The notes: generated by a model not told the origin, from the letters alone. A DNA stretch of 64,000 nt from an uncultured Candidatus Saccharibacteria bacterium (GCA_938045445.1 CALIMM010000011.1:1-64000), one strand, 5' to 3'; shown: positions 43,157 through 52,641, counted from the first letter of the stretch. Made by a program: numbers and translations.

Positions 43157-44101
43157 ATGCCAAAGTACGTTCATATTGCTGGTTTTGCTATATTACTTTG
43201 TTTGCTAATGTATGTGCTGCTGCGCATGCTAACACCAGCGTCACGCTCTACCCCGCAAGGCAGCACAAACCATTCACCTTCTCATCATGCATCATCACAT
43301 ATGCTCTATGGCCTGACAATCGACGACAGCTGGGAGAGTACGAGACGGCTTGCTGATATCGTGGAGGCTCTTCAGCGTTTGCCTGCTCGGCCAACGGTGC
43401 GGATCGTTATGTCTAAGGATAGATCACCGCAGAGTTACCGTGGGCTATTCAAGGCAATTCATCGCGTGGCCGATATCATGGCCCAGCCCGTTGATTCCTC
43501 AAGCATGCACAGCTACAGCACTGAGCGCTACCAGCAGCGCTTTGCTGAGTCTTACCAGTATTTATCTCACTATGTAGCGATATGGGAGGTTGGCAATGAA
43601 ATAAATGGCCAAGAATGGATCCAAGAAGACCCGCATCTTACTGCCGCGAAGGTGACCAGTGCTTACCGATATATTAAGGATAAGCATGCCGCGGCAGCGC
43701 TTGTGCCCTACTACTTCCCGCCAAACGGAAGCACGCTGAGCATGAAAGAGTGGCTACAAACATACCTACCAGATGATCTAAGGCAGGGCGTCGATTATGT
43801 CCTCGTCAGCTACTACGACGATGACAACGATGGCTACCAGCCTAACTGGCAGCAGGTCTTTGCTGAGCTTGAGACGCTCTTCCCAGAGGCCAAGCTTGGC
43901 ATTGGCGAGTGCGGCACACCCAGCGAGCATGCCCCGATGACGCATAAACTACAGCTATTTCGGCATTATTATGCCATGCCGCAGTATACCCCACACTACG
44001 TTGGTGGGTACTTTTGGTGGTACTGGGCGCACGATGGCGTGCCGTACAAGGATAACCCGCTCTGGGAGGAGACCGCGAGGTATATGAAGAAGCAATCGTG
44101 A
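43157..44101 (+). CDS. Membrane-anchored glycoside hydrolase-like protein (clan GH-A type)
   Basis: 314 residues: an N-terminal helix (about 6-26) with a Ser/His-rich linker, then a barrel-like domain. WEVGNEINGQEW has the Asn-Glu of the acid/base and GIGECGTP a candidate nucleophile Glu, as in clan GH-A glycosidases (GH5/GH39/GH53-like). The family cannot be named with confidence. It may act on host or own glycans. SD-like GAGGAG lies eight bases before ATG 43157; the terminator of an upstream transcript is 48 bases upstream. Confidence 0.7.
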   Translation: MPKYVHIAGFAILLCLLMYVLLRMLTPASRSTPQGSTNHSPSHHASSHMLYGLTIDDSWESTRRLADIVEALQRLPARPTVRIVMSKDRSPQSYRGLFKAIHRVADIMAQPVDSSSMHSYSTERYQQRFAESYQYLSHYVAIWEVGNEINGQEWIQEDPHLTAAKVTSAYRYIKDKHAAAALVPYYFPPNGSTLSMKEWLQTYLPDDLRQGVDYVLVSYYDDDNDGYQPNWQQVFAELETLFPEAKLGIGECGTPSEHAPMTHKLQLFRHYYAMPQYTPHYVGGYFWWYWAHDGVPYKDNPLWEETARYMKKQS

Positions 44102-44179
44102 GCTAAGGATGCTTTGGCCTCGCCCCATTCCGCTAACATGCAGCATACTACAACCAATACATCATAGAACTTATCACGA

Positions 44180-44845
44180 TTAAGCTTTCTTACGGGCTGA
44201 TTTTTTATCTTCCTTGCTTTTTTGGAGTAATTTGTTTTTGAGTGTCAGCACCACATCCGCCTCTTTAGCCAGCTGCTTGCTGTGGGTGACGACGATGACA
44301 CATTTGTCGTTTTCGTGGGCGGCGCGGCGCAGGATGTCGATGATGTCAGCGGCGGTGGTTTCGTCCAGGTTGCCAGTTGGCTCATCCGCTAAGATGATCG
44401 GTGCGTGCGAGACGAGCGCTCGCCCAATCGCCACGCGTTGTTGCTGACCACCGGAAAGTTTCATGACGTTGCGGTGAATGTGATCGTCGTCTAGGCCCAT
44501 GGTGTGCAACGTTTCGTTGGTAGCTTTGGGATTAACCAGCTTCAAGTTTTCTAGCGGCGTCAGGTAATCGATCAGATTATAATTCTGAAATACCAGCGAG
44601 ATATTGTGTTTACGATGATGCGAGTAGCCCTGCTCGGCAATGTCTTCATCATCAAACAAAATCTGCCCACTAGTCGGTGTGTCTAGCCCGGCTAGTAGCC
44701 CCAGCAGGGTCGATTTACCAGCGCCAGAACTACCGACGATGGCGTAGAATGTGCCTTTTTCAAAGTGATAATTGATCCCATTCAGCACGTTGCTGGTGCC
44801 GCCTGGGTATGAAAAGATGATATCGCGTAGCGTAAGTAATGACAT
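44180..44845 (-). CDS. ABC transporter ATP-binding protein, MacB/LolD type
   Basis: 221 residues: Walker A GSSGAGKST, signature LSGGQQQRVAIGRAL, Walker B IILADEPTGNLDE and switch His in VTHSKQ. It belongs to the MacB/FtsE-like class and works with the two permease genes upstream in the same transcript (gap of 8 bases). A Lys-rich C-terminal tail (KSKEDKKSARKKA) follows. Substrate unknown; lipoproteins, peptides or antimicrobials are typical of the class. Confidence 0.93.
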   Translation of the reverse strand: MSLLTLRDIIFSYPGGTSNVLNGINYHFEKGTFYAIVGSSGAGKSTLLGLLAGLDTPTSGQILFDDEDIAEQGYSHHRKHNISLVFQNYNLIDYLTPLENLKLVNPKATNETLHTMGLDDDHIHRNVMKLSGGQQQRVAIGRALVSHAPIILADEPTGNLDETTAADIIDILRRAAHENDKCVIVVTHSKQLAKEADVVLTLKNKLLQKSKEDKKSARKKA

Positions 44846-44853
44846 GATAACTC

Positions 44854-46095
44854 CTAACTTAATGTTGCTAAAATTTGCTTTGGTGATTGGCGCATGATTG
44901 GCGCGGTGGCAGCGATGGCGGATAGCAGAACGACTACGTAGCCGAAGGCGAGAGCCTGTAGGTAGGTCGCTACTGGCGCAGTTTGTACCACGGTTGTTTC
45001 GACGCGCTGGCTCTGGTCGGTTTGCGCCGTGAGAGCAGTAGAAATTTGCGATGAGGCGACCGAGCCAATGGCGAGCGCGAACACCGAACTCACGAGAGCG
45101 ATGATGGCGAGTTCCGCCACAAACTGCCCGATGATCTGCCGCCTGGGCGTGCCGATGGACAGCAAGACGCCAATTTCATGCAAGCGGCCGCGCACCCAGA
45201 ACACCAGCACCAGTGACAGCACCGCCAGCCCCGCGGCGGCTGCGCCGATGGTGGCAATCGTCAACATGTTTTGAATGCCAGCGATGTTTTGGAGGACGCC
45301 AGCGAACACGGCCCCGTTGTCAGTCAGGCTAAATGTTTTCCAATCGACATTTGGTAGGCTTTTGGTGCGGTCTGTTAGCGACTTCAGCTGATGCGGATGT
45401 TCGGCGAAATACGTCGCCCGCGTCAACTGCTGGCTACCTGTCAGCTGCTGCGCTGCAGCCAAGTTGGTGATGAGATGATTCTCCGCCATGTCGGACTGCA
45501 AGACCGCTGGCTTTTCACCTGTGCCACTGAAGATACCAGCAATGGTTACCGTCACCCGCCGGCCGTCTTTGGTGATGTCCAGCTTGTCGCCTGGCTTGAT
45601 ATCGTTTTTCTCGGCGAACGTTTTGTGAATCAGGGCCGCGTTTTGATCGTGCGCCCCCAGATGCTTGCCCTGCTCTAGTTGGTAAAATTTACCAGTGAAC
45701 TCGCTCAGCAAATCGCTCTGTGTCGCGCCCGTCACCTTCGCCTCGCCAGTCACGTTAGAGTCCAGCTGCACGCCGCTGCCTGCTGTGTCGATCAATTGTT
45801 TGCCCGGCAGTCCCGCAGTGGTCTCTGCCTGGAAATTGTGCGCTTTGACCTTGTCCAGGTGCTGCACCCACTGCGCGATATCCATCGGCACCTCGCCCGA
45901 CGGCTGCTTGCTGGCGATACTAAAACCGGCGCGGATATTACGCTCGACCGATTGCTTCAGCTGCGCCATCGTCTGCTGTACCGTCAGCGTGCCGATGAGC
46001 AGCGTGAAAATCAGCGTCATGATCAGGGCGATGGTCAGGCTGCGACGACGCCGCCGCGCCACAGCCGTCCAGGCTCGTTTGATAATCGTCATCAT
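44854..46095 (-). CDS. ABC transporter permease, MacB/FtsX type
   Basis: 413 residues: one N-terminal helix (about 18-42), a large extracellular domain (about 43-275) and three C-terminal helices (about 280-305, 325-350 and 380-402), the FtsX-family layout. It ends PIMRQSPKQILATLS. It is flanked six bases downstream of the other permease and eight bases before the ATPase. A dimer of two related permeases around the ATPase is likely. Confidence 0.9.
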   Translation of the reverse strand: MMTIIKRAWTAVARRRRRSLTIALIMTLIFTLLIGTLTVQQTMAQLKQSVERNIRAGFSIASKQPSGEVPMDIAQWVQHLDKVKAHNFQAETTAGLPGKQLIDTAGSGVQLDSNVTGEAKVTGATQSDLLSEFTGKFYQLEQGKHLGAHDQNAALIHKTFAEKNDIKPGDKLDITKDGRRVTVTIAGIFSGTGEKPAVLQSDMAENHLITNLAAAQQLTGSQQLTRATYFAEHPHQLKSLTDRTKSLPNVDWKTFSLTDNGAVFAGVLQNIAGIQNMLTIATIGAAAAGLAVLSLVLVFWVRGRLHEIGVLLSIGTPRRQIIGQFVAELAIIALVSSVFALAIGSVASSQISTALTAQTDQSQRVETTVVQTAPVATYLQALAFGYVVVLLSAIAATAPIMRQSPKQILATLS

Positions 46096-46101
46096 TCGCC
46101 C

Positions 46102-47484
46102 CTAGTCCACTTCGGTTAGTAATTCTTTTGGTGTTGACTGGGTAATCGGCCGCGAAGCCAGCAGCACCGCGATGATAATCACCGCCAGTCCAACGCCCCA
46201 CACTGCCAGCAGATCCGTTGGTTGCACACCAACCGTCACCTTATCCAGCGTGCGCGATGACGTCACCGAGTCAGCGTCAGCACCAAGCGACGCACCGCCA
46301 AGCGAACTGCCAGCTTGACGCGTGGCATTCTGCGCCGCCTGCGACACCACGTGATCACCCAGTTGCTGAGCAATCAGCCCCGCGGTAGCATACGACGCAC
46401 CGAAGCTCAGCACCGCGATCATCACCAGCTCAGCGATGTATTGCAGCACAATCTTTGACTGCGGCACACCCGTCGCCAAGAGTACGCCCGCTTCGCGCTT
46501 GCGTTCGTTCATCCACAAGTACAGCACCATGCCGATCACCGCCACACTAACCAGCGCCGTCGCCCACAACATACCGTCGATCAGACCGTACACACCGTTC
46601 ACTGCGCCAGTTACGCCAGCCAGTTCCTGGCTATTCTTATTCAATTGATACTTTTGCCAATTGACCGGCAATTTATTTGCCCGTGCCATCACCTCATCCA
46701 GCTGCTTGGTGCCTTTAGTGAAGAACGTGGCATCTTGGTAAATCTCATTTTGCTCGGTATAGGCATTCAACTGGCGGGTCGTCGCGATGTCAGTCAAGAA
46801 CACATTCTCAAACAGCTCCACCTGGTACGTCGCCTGCTTTGGGTTCTTGCCGTTAAATATACCGACGATTTCCACTTCAACCTCGTCCTTGGATGGATAC
46901 TCGTTGTCGGTGTCGTATTGATTGGCCTTCAGTTTAATTTTGCTGCCCAGCTTCAGATTGTTGGCCTTGGCAAAATCTTCGTGCACCAAAATCTTGTGCG
47001 AATCGTTCTCGGTGATGTGCCGGCCAGCGATGAGCTTGAGTGCGCCAGCCCGGAACTTGGTTTCAAATTCGGATTTGTTGACGCCGATGATGGTCGCGGC
47101 GTTGCCAAATTGTTTATCTTTCTCGGCATCATAACCGCTGCCGCCGCTCGGTAACGGCACAAGTTTGGTATTGATAAAATCGACCGTGGCGTTCTGGCGC
47201 TTGACATAATCCGTCACGCCCTCCAGATTCTTCACCGCGTCGATGTCTTTGTTCGACACCGTTCCCGAACCGCGAGCTGTTCCCGGATTGGTACGCGGAT
47301 TATTGCCCAGCGTGAAGCCGGCCTTGAGCGTTTTGTCCAGCGACTGCGCCGCCGCATCGGTCGAATGCTTGATGGCAAATCCACTCAGCATAATCGTCGA
47401 CATACACAGCAAAATCGCCAGCAAAATCAGCGTTTTGAGTTTTTTCCTGGTGATATACAGCCAGGCACGTTGCACAAATGACAT
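46102..47484 (-). CDS. ABC transporter permease, MacB/FtsX type (second)
   Basis: 460 residues, same layout as its neighbour: N-terminal helix (about 16-37), an extracellular domain of about 260 residues with Asn/Lys-rich segments, and three C-terminal helices (about 300-325, 345-375 and 425-450). GGGAG lies before ATG 47484; the promoter is TGC-extended TACACT near 47511. It is the first gene of the exporter operon. The neighbouring genes give no substrate clue. Confidence 0.9.
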   Translation of the reverse strand: MSFVQRAWLYITRKKLKTLILLAILLCMSTIMLSGFAIKHSTDAAAQSLDKTLKAGFTLGNNPRTNPGTARGSGTVSNKDIDAVKNLEGVTDYVKRQNATVDFINTKLVPLPSGGSGYDAEKDKQFGNAATIIGVNKSEFETKFRAGALKLIAGRHITENDSHKILVHEDFAKANNLKLGSKIKLKANQYDTDNEYPSKDEVEVEIVGIFNGKNPKQATYQVELFENVFLTDIATTRQLNAYTEQNEIYQDATFFTKGTKQLDEVMARANKLPVNWQKYQLNKNSQELAGVTGAVNGVYGLIDGMLWATALVSVAVIGMVLYLWMNERKREAGVLLATGVPQSKIVLQYIAELVMIAVLSFGASYATAGLIAQQLGDHVVSQAAQNATRQAGSSLGGASLGADADSVTSSRTLDKVTVGVQPTDLLAVWGVGLAVIIIAVLLASRPITQSTPKELLTEVD

Positions 47485-47552
47485 AGATCTCCCTTCTTAG
47501 TTTGATGTCAGTGTAGCAGGGGTGTGTGAAGGGAATATGAAATGGGCAGTAT

Positions 47553-47903
47553 TCAGATGAGTTTCCCTAACTTGCTGTCCTGTTTCTCAATCTCGATAAC
47601 GTGAACACCGAGGCGTTCCTTATGCGGTGGGTAGATCTTGTGAAGGAGGCGAAGCGCCTCTTCTTTGCTTTTCGCTTGCGGCACGATCTGCTGCCATGAC
47701 TCAGCCGCCAGCATGTCGGCAAATGTATTATAAATTCGAATTGACTTGATTCGCACAACACCAGACGCATATCCGTTTTCGAGCTGCAATAGCTGACCCT
47801 CCTTAAGGCGCTTGATGCTGTTGTAGCCGATGCGGACTTCTAAGGTCTTGCGACCCGACATGATTGCGTCGTAGTACGGACGCTTGATGCGCATCTTACG
47901 CAT
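47553..47903 (-). CDS. ASCH-domain protein
   Basis: 116 residues, starting MRKMRIKRPYYDAIMSGRKTLEVRIGYNSIKRLKEGQLLQLEN, the ASCH domain signature (fold of RNA-binding PUA type). Related proteins include N4-acetylcytidine amidohydrolase and others of unknown role. ATG 47903 is preferred: GGAG lies five bases before it, while the GTG at 47909 is less well placed. It is one of three ASCH-like genes here. Confidence 0.88.
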   Translation of the reverse strand: MRKMRIKRPYYDAIMSGRKTLEVRIGYNSIKRLKEGQLLQLENGYASGVVRIKSIRIYNTFADMLAAESWQQIVPQAKSKEEALRLLHKIYPPHKERLGVHVIEIEKQDSKLGKLI

Positions 47904-47989
47904 AGACACTCCTTTCTTGTTGAGACTGATTCCCCACTATTGAACAACACTGTCGTGGCATGTCCTCCTGGGGACATATCTTCGGGTGT

Positions 47990-48142
47990 TCAGTCATGGC
48001 ATATTTCTTTATAATAGTAGCTCATGCCGCCAAGCTGTATCTTCTGGCGCTTTTCATCGTATAGTCGTGATTCGATGGTTTTATTACCAGAGACTATTAC
48101 ATCAAAAGGTTCTGTTGCTAGTTTTAATTGGTGTGTAATCAT
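47990..48142 (-). pseudogene. Truncated ASCH-domain gene
   Basis: A 50-codon frame whose start (MITHQLKLATEPFDVIVSGNK) and RLYDEKRQKIQLG match the first part of an ASCH domain, but it ends after about 50 residues where a full domain needs 100 or more. A TATAAT box (48152-48157) nine bases before the ATG still looks functional. Either a decayed copy or a short product is possible. Confidence 0.6.
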
Positions 48143-48221
48143 AATGAATTTATTATATCAGAATAAATAACATGAGCTATCGGGGCAGCGCGTGGGCTTT
48201 GCTGTATCGTATTTAACATCA

Positions 48222-48494
48222 TTAATCAACCCGCTCGGTAAGTGACATCACCTGATAGCCGTATTGATCAATGTCTTCTTGTTTCCAAAAATCGATTTCT
48301 TTCGTGCGTAAAACTTCGCCGACTACGTGACGAACCTTGCGGCCGGTTGGTGTTCCGTCATAATTTACCTCAATCTGTTCCAGGACGTCGCCGGGTTGGA
48401 TGTCAAAATCAGCTACCCTCATATCAAATGTTTTCTCGCCCGCTAGGACTTTTTCGAATAAATCGGGGTAAGATTTTTTGGTAATAACTTTCAT
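48222..48494 (-). CDS. DUF3850/ASCH-like small protein
   Basis: 90 residues. MKVITKKSYPDLFEKVLAGEKTFDMRVADFDIQPGDVLEQIEVN (quoted in short: KVLAGEKTFDMR and DIQPGDVLE) fits the ASCH superfamily member DUF3850, normally a 70-90-residue domain. Start ATG 48494 fits the family N-terminus; ATG 48506 is four codons longer. Its frame overlaps the YetF gene by a few bases at the upstream side. Confidence 0.75.
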   Translation of the reverse strand: MKVITKKSYPDLFEKVLAGEKTFDMRVADFDIQPGDVLEQIEVNYDGTPTGRKVRHVVGEVLRTKEIDFWKQEDIDQYGYQVMSLTERVD

Positions 48495-48502
48495 ACGTTT
48501 TA

Positions 48503-49132
48503 TCAATAAGCCGTCAGAATCAGCTTCCCGTCCACATACTCTCCCAAAAATACGTCACTATACGCCTTCAGCCCCTGCTTTTTCATTTCTTTCAGCAGCC
48601 ATTTCTCGTCCTTGCCAATTACCTGTAGAATATCGGTCTGCAGTTGCCCATCTGTTATCAATGGGAACTTTGGATTTTCTTCCCCTTCCTGCGTGATAAT
48701 TAATTCACCGTTTTGCTCCACAACGGCTCTTTTTACCTTTTCTGTCGAATAGATATTCTGCGTTCGCAATTTGAAGGATACGTCATGAGCACTCAAACCA
48801 ACTTTCTTGCAATTTTCAATGTTGATTTTTCCATTATCAATAATAATTAATGCCTTGCCATCTATGAGCTGCTTTGCTCTCACATTATACTGCTTGATCC
48901 ATTTCAATGTCAGCACCAGCGCGCACCATATACACAAAATGCCGATGTAATCCAAAATCTGAATGCTATTGTTATAAATAACGCCGCCGATGATGCCACC
49001 CAGCACATAATTCTGGACTTGGTCGCTGGCAGATGATGGTGCTAAATTACCTTTACCTGAAAGATTAATTATTATCGTTAGGGCAAAAAAGCCAATCAGC
49101 AATTTTATTGCCACTAAAATGAATCCATCCAT
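48503..49132 (-). CDS. YetF-type DUF421 membrane protein
   Basis: 209 residues: three N-terminal helices (about 5-22, 40-60 and 62-80), then a cytosolic domain with DGKALIIIDNGKINIENCKKVGLSAHDVSFKLR (short: GKALIIIDNGKINIEN), the DUF421/YetF C-terminal region. Function uncertain; YetF-like proteins associate with spore germination in Bacillus. GAGGAAATC precedes ATG 49132; a TATAAT box lies near 49180. Confidence 0.85.
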   Translation of the reverse strand: MDGFILVAIKLLIGFFALTIIINLSGKGNLAPSSASDQVQNYVLGGIIGGVIYNNSIQILDYIGILCIWCALVLTLKWIKQYNVRAKQLIDGKALIIIDNGKINIENCKKVGLSAHDVSFKLRTQNIYSTEKVKRAVVEQNGELIITQEGEENPKFPLITDGQLQTDILQVIGKDEKWLLKEMKKQGLKAYSDVFLGEYVDGKLILTAY

Positions 49133-49320
49133 GATTTCCTCGTTGCGTGTTGAGCTTTGCTGATGTTATATCTATTAGATTATAGCACTTTTGTTACTGT
49201 TAGTTGGGCGTAATTACATTATTACTCGTGAACCACTGCCAAAGTGAGCATTTTGTATTTTCTTCATAATGATAGACCAAGTATACTGGAAGAAGTACTA
49301 TCTAAGAGATTATTCATTAT

Positions 49321-49725
49321 ATGACAAAATCACGTATAACTGCCACTTTATCATACCCAGTTGAAAGAGTTTGGGATACGGTTACCAACCTTCATGACAT
49401 TCGCTGGCGCAGTGATTTGCAAGCTATAAAAGTAATCGATGAATCTAACTTTATCGAGGTGACCACACAAGGAGTTGAGACTCATTTCAAAGTGACACAT
49501 GTAGACCAATACAAATTGTGGGAGTTTGATATAGAAAATGATGCCATTCAAGGCCACTGGACAGGCGTATTTTCGCAGCACGGTACGATGACGAATCTCG
49601 AATTCACCGAGGATATTATTGCAAAGAGATTTATTATCAAACCCTTTGTCTACTTCTATCTACATCAACAGCAAAGGCGCTATATTCGAGACCTCAAGAA
49701 TAAGCTAAGCAAGGAAAATAACTGA
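49321..49725 (+). CDS. SRPBCC-family protein (START-like fold)
   Basis: 134 residues: SRITATLSYPVERVWDTVTNLHDIRWRSDL is the typical start of a polyketide cyclase/START-like domain, ending in a helix (YLHQQQRRYIRDLKNKL). The fold binds hydrophobic ligands; the ligand is unknown. Start ATG 49321 fits the family N-terminus, though no good Shine-Dalgarno is seen. Confidence 0.88.
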   Translation: MTKSRITATLSYPVERVWDTVTNLHDIRWRSDLQAIKVIDESNFIEVTTQGVETHFKVTHVDQYKLWEFDIENDAIQGHWTGVFSQHGTMTNLEFTEDIIAKRFIIKPFVYFYLHQQQRRYIRDLKNKLSKENN

Positions 49726-49797
49726 GTTGACACGATACTTCTAGGCACGTCATACTCGATTGGGCAATTAACAAAAGGAAAGGAAACATCATTTTAT

Positions 49798-50391
49798 ATG
49801 GGTGTATACAAGCAGCTATTTGATACCTACAGCAAGTATTATGATACCAGCGGTGAGGCGTTTACAACACTCAAAGAACAACTCTCTAGACAAAGCGACA
49901 ACCAAGTAATCGACCGCAAAAATTTCTTGGGACATTTTACTGCTTCGACATTTGTCGTTTCAAAAAGCACGTATCACGTTGCCCTTGTTCATCATAACTT
50001 CCTTGGAAAGTATCTCCAACCAGGTGGACATATTGACGAAAGTGATAGTTCCCCACTTGATGCTGCTCGGCGTGAGCTACAAGAGGAGACTAGTATTAAT
50101 AGCGCACAGCTACTTTACCAAGATGTTGATGTATACAACGAGTGTGTCCCGTTTAACGTTGGTCTGCAATATATACCCGAAAACCCAAAGAAGCAAGAGC
50201 AGGCACATTATCATTACGACCTACAGTATTTATTTTGGAGTGATGACGACTTAGCTATCACGATCGACCAAAGAGAATCAAGTACATTTGCCTGGGTAGT
50301 ATGGGATAGTTTTAAGGAGATGGACGATTTTACAGACATAGCCAAGAAGATAGAAGCCCTGGCTGCAACACCTTTTGTTACGAAGGTTTAA
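49798..50391 (+). CDS. NUDIX hydrolase
   Basis: 197 residues. The NUDIX box is GGHIDESDSSPLDAARRELQEETSI (first Gly-His with Glu and REL-x-EE), preceded by a helical domain. AAAGGAAAGG precedes ATG 49798 by about 12 bases. Substrate unknown. It is not clearly in an operon with the SRPBCC gene, 72 bases upstream. Confidence 0.9.
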   Translation: MGVYKQLFDTYSKYYDTSGEAFTTLKEQLSRQSDNQVIDRKNFLGHFTASTFVVSKSTYHVALVHHNFLGKYLQPGGHIDESDSSPLDAARRELQEETSINSAQLLYQDVDVYNECVPFNVGLQYIPENPKKQEQAHYHYDLQYLFWSDDDLAITIDQRESSTFAWVVWDSFKEMDDFTDIAKKIEALAATPFVTKV

Positions 50392-50395
50392 TGCT

Positions 50396-51784
50396 CTATG
50401 ACGCGAGCTTTACCACAAACCGCATGCCCTGCCCGTGTGGTGCAAAGCTGTAGTCTAGACCCTTGGCGTCGAGCAGCATCTTTACGGTGTAGAGGCCGAT
50501 GCCGCTGCTGTCGGCGTGCTGCTTCGCGGTTGTATTGCTCCGATAGAATGGGTCAAAGACGTGCTGGAGTTGTTGTTTGGTGAGCGGTTTGCAGGCGTTT
50601 TCGATGGCTAGTTCGTGCTGGCTACAAGTAATCGTTATCACGCTTCCGGCGTCACCGTGGCGCACCGCATTTGATACCAGATTCGAGATGACGTGGCGCA
50701 TCATGTCGCGATTCGCGTAGATGGTCACTGGCTGGGTGTTAACCGTGAAAGTCATGCCGCGCGTTTTCGCCAGCAGTGTATAATCGTCAACCACCTCTGT
50801 AATCAGCTTATCGACCCTCAGCCGCTTCTCTTGATGCAAAGCCTGCTCGGCCGCGCTGCCAGAGCGCAAAACGTCATCCACCATTGCCGCCACACGGTCA
50901 ACCTGCGCCAACGATTCCGCCAGGTACTGGTCGCGATTCTTATATTCGCCAATGTTCAGCTGCATATTCTCAAGCATAATCCGGAGGGCTGCTAGCGGCG
51001 TTTTTAGCTCGTGCGAGGCCGCACGGAGGAAGGCGATTTTCTCTTTCTCAAGCTGGGTTATCCGCTTATTTTCATGCTCCAGCGAACGAATCGTTTGCCA
51101 TAGATTTTGATAGAGTTCATTAATATTTCGCCCCAGCACGCCGATTTCATCACGGCTATTCACTGGGTAGTGCGCGTCCTTTTCCAGCCGCTGCATGGTC
51201 GTGGTCACCGCCGCCATCTGGCGAATCGGCCGCGTCACAAAGCGGCTATAGATGTACGAAAACACGAGCGCCACCAACAGCGAGCCGAGCATGGTATAAG
51301 GCAATACGTGCAAGGTGGCGAGCTTGGCCTGGGTAACGGGTGCCACATCTGCCAGCAGCTTGACTGCGATCGTTTGACCTTGACTATTCGCCACACTCCC
51401 CTGCCGCAAAATCACCGAGCGCGGATCAACCGTTTGGCCGTCAGCAATTTTCACCACGCTCGTGTCGACCGATTTGCCGCTGTCCGTCACGATAGTAATA
51501 GACTCAAAACCCTGAAAATACTGGTCGTGCCCGTCAATCGTCAGCGTGATATTAACATTTTTCACCTGAGCAAACTCCTGGCTAATTCGGCGCATTTCCT
51601 CAGTCGATTTACCGCGCAGTTCAGCCACGAGCGCCGTGAGATTGTCCGCCGCCTCGTGCTCTTTTTGTTGCAGATAAAATTGCGGCATCAAGGTGTAGAC
51701 CAGCGCATGCACCAGGATGATCAACGCCGCGAATAAGCCGATTGACACCAAAAATGTTTTGGGGAATAATTTAAGATTCTTCAT
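50396..51784 (-). CDS. Sensor histidine kinase
   Basis: 462 residues: helices at about 12-34 and 158-180 enclose an extracellular sensor (about 35-157), then HAMP (about 180-235), HisKA with the phospho-His at H258 (LRAASHELKTPLAAL) and the HATPase domain (NLVSNAVRHG, DSSGIGLYTVKMLL). The gene overlaps the response regulator upstream by 14 bases. The trigger is unknown. Confidence 0.95.
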   Translation of the reverse strand: MKNLKLFPKTFLVSIGLFAALIILVHALVYTLMPQFYLQQKEHEAADNLTALVAELRGKSTEEMRRISQEFAQVKNVNITLTIDGHDQYFQGFESITIVTDSGKSVDTSVVKIADGQTVDPRSVILRQGSVANSQGQTIAVKLLADVAPVTQAKLATLHVLPYTMLGSLLVALVFSYIYSRFVTRPIRQMAAVTTTMQRLEKDAHYPVNSRDEIGVLGRNINELYQNLWQTIRSLEHENKRITQLEKEKIAFLRAASHELKTPLAALRIMLENMQLNIGEYKNRDQYLAESLAQVDRVAAMVDDVLRSGSAAEQALHQEKRLRVDKLITEVVDDYTLLAKTRGMTFTVNTQPVTIYANRDMMRHVISNLVSNAVRHGDAGSVITITCSQHELAIENACKPLTKQQLQHVFDPFYRSNTTAKQHADSSGIGLYTVKMLLDAKGLDYSFAPHGQGMRFVVKLAS

Positions 51785-52436
51785 AGCGATAGCCCACTCC
51801 TTTCACCGTGATAATGCAGTCGAGATGCAATTTCTTGCGCAAGTTTTTGATGTAAACGTCGATCACTCGGTCGAACGGCACCTCGTCACCATGCCACAGC
51901 TTATCGATGATAGCCTGCCGGCTCCAGACCATGTGTGGGTTATCGACCAGCAATTTGAGCAGCTGCACTTCCTTGGGCTTGAGATGTGCATCATTGTCAT
52001 CATAAAATCCCTGATAGGCCGCAAAATCCACCGAAGCCAGGCCGCGCTGCCACAAGGTTTTCTTAGCAGGCTGCTGGCGGCGAAGCAAGGCCTTGATCCG
52101 CTTTTCCAAAATCACCAGTGAAAATGGCTTACTCATATAATCATCCGCCAGCTCGTCAAAACTCGCAATTTGCGTCGGCTCATCATGCAGCGCCGTTAGC
52201 ATCAGCACCGGCACGTCGCTCGCTTGGCGAATTTGGTGCAGCACCTCGATACCGCTCATCCCTGGCAGCATAATATCCAGGATAATCACATCCGCCTCAG
52301 CAAATTGCTCCAGCGCTTCCTCACCACTAGCCACCGTCAGCACCGTAAAGCCGCGCTGCGTGAGGAACTGCTCAGTACCAGCTCGGAGGGTTGGTTCGTC
52401 TTCAACGAGGAGAATATTCACTGCTCGTCCACTCAT
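51771..52436 (-). CDS. OmpR-type response regulator
   Basis: 221 residues. Receiver domain with phospho-acceptor D54 (VIILDIMLPGMSG), Thr81 and K103 (SKPFS), and a C-terminal winged helix (about 125-218) with LKPKEVQLLKLLVDNPHMVWSRQ and DVYIKNLRKKL. It pairs with the kinase. A TAGTAT box (52443-52448) ends six bases before the ATG, so the transcript is leaderless. The same 140-base region also holds the arg promoter on the other strand. Confidence 0.96.
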   Translation of the reverse strand: MSGRAVNILLVEDEPTLRAGTEQFLTQRGFTVLTVASGEEALEQFAEADVIILDIMLPGMSGIEVLHQIRQASDVPVLMLTALHDEPTQIASFDELADDYMSKPFSLVILEKRIKALLRRQQPAKKTLWQRGLASVDFAAYQGFYDDNDAHLKPKEVQLLKLLVDNPHMVWSRQAIIDKLWHGDEVPFDRVIDVYIKNLRKKLHLDCIITVKGVGYRYEES

Positions 52437-52542
52437 ACGTCCATACTAGGCCCTTCTTTGTTATATTGCTGCACAATTTTATCCCCTCGTCATACCAATG
52501 TATAGGACTATTGTAGCGCATCGCAATTTTATATGAAAAGTA

Positions 52543-52572
52543 TTGTGAAAAATATGCGCGGTATGCTATGGT
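52543..52572 (+). promoter_or_regulatory. Promoter of the arg leader and argGH
   Basis: TTGTGA (52543-52548), 18-base spacer and TATGGT (52567-52572), preceded by an extended TGC. It places transcription start at about 52579, the leader peptide ATG. Confidence 0.65.
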
Positions 52573-52578
52573 GTTAGT

Positions 52579-52641
52579 ATGACATATCGACACAACATCG
52601 TTATCGTTGCTCGTCGTCGCCGCTCTGACTCAGAGGGCTAA
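52579..52641 (+). CDS. Arginine leader peptide of argGH (20 codons)
   Basis: A 20-codon frame, too short to be listed by usual ORF criteria, that encodes five Arg among 20 residues, four in a row (codons 12-15, CGT CGT CGC CGC at 52612-52623). It begins with ATG about six bases after the -10 box and ends with TAA at 52639-52641. Its 3' part (GAG GGC T) forms one arm of a candidate antiterminator. This is the arrangement of a ribosome-mediated arginine attenuator. Leader peptides rich in the regulated amino acid are typical of trp, his and leu operons. Confidence 0.8.
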   Translation: MTYRHNIVIVARRRRSDSEG

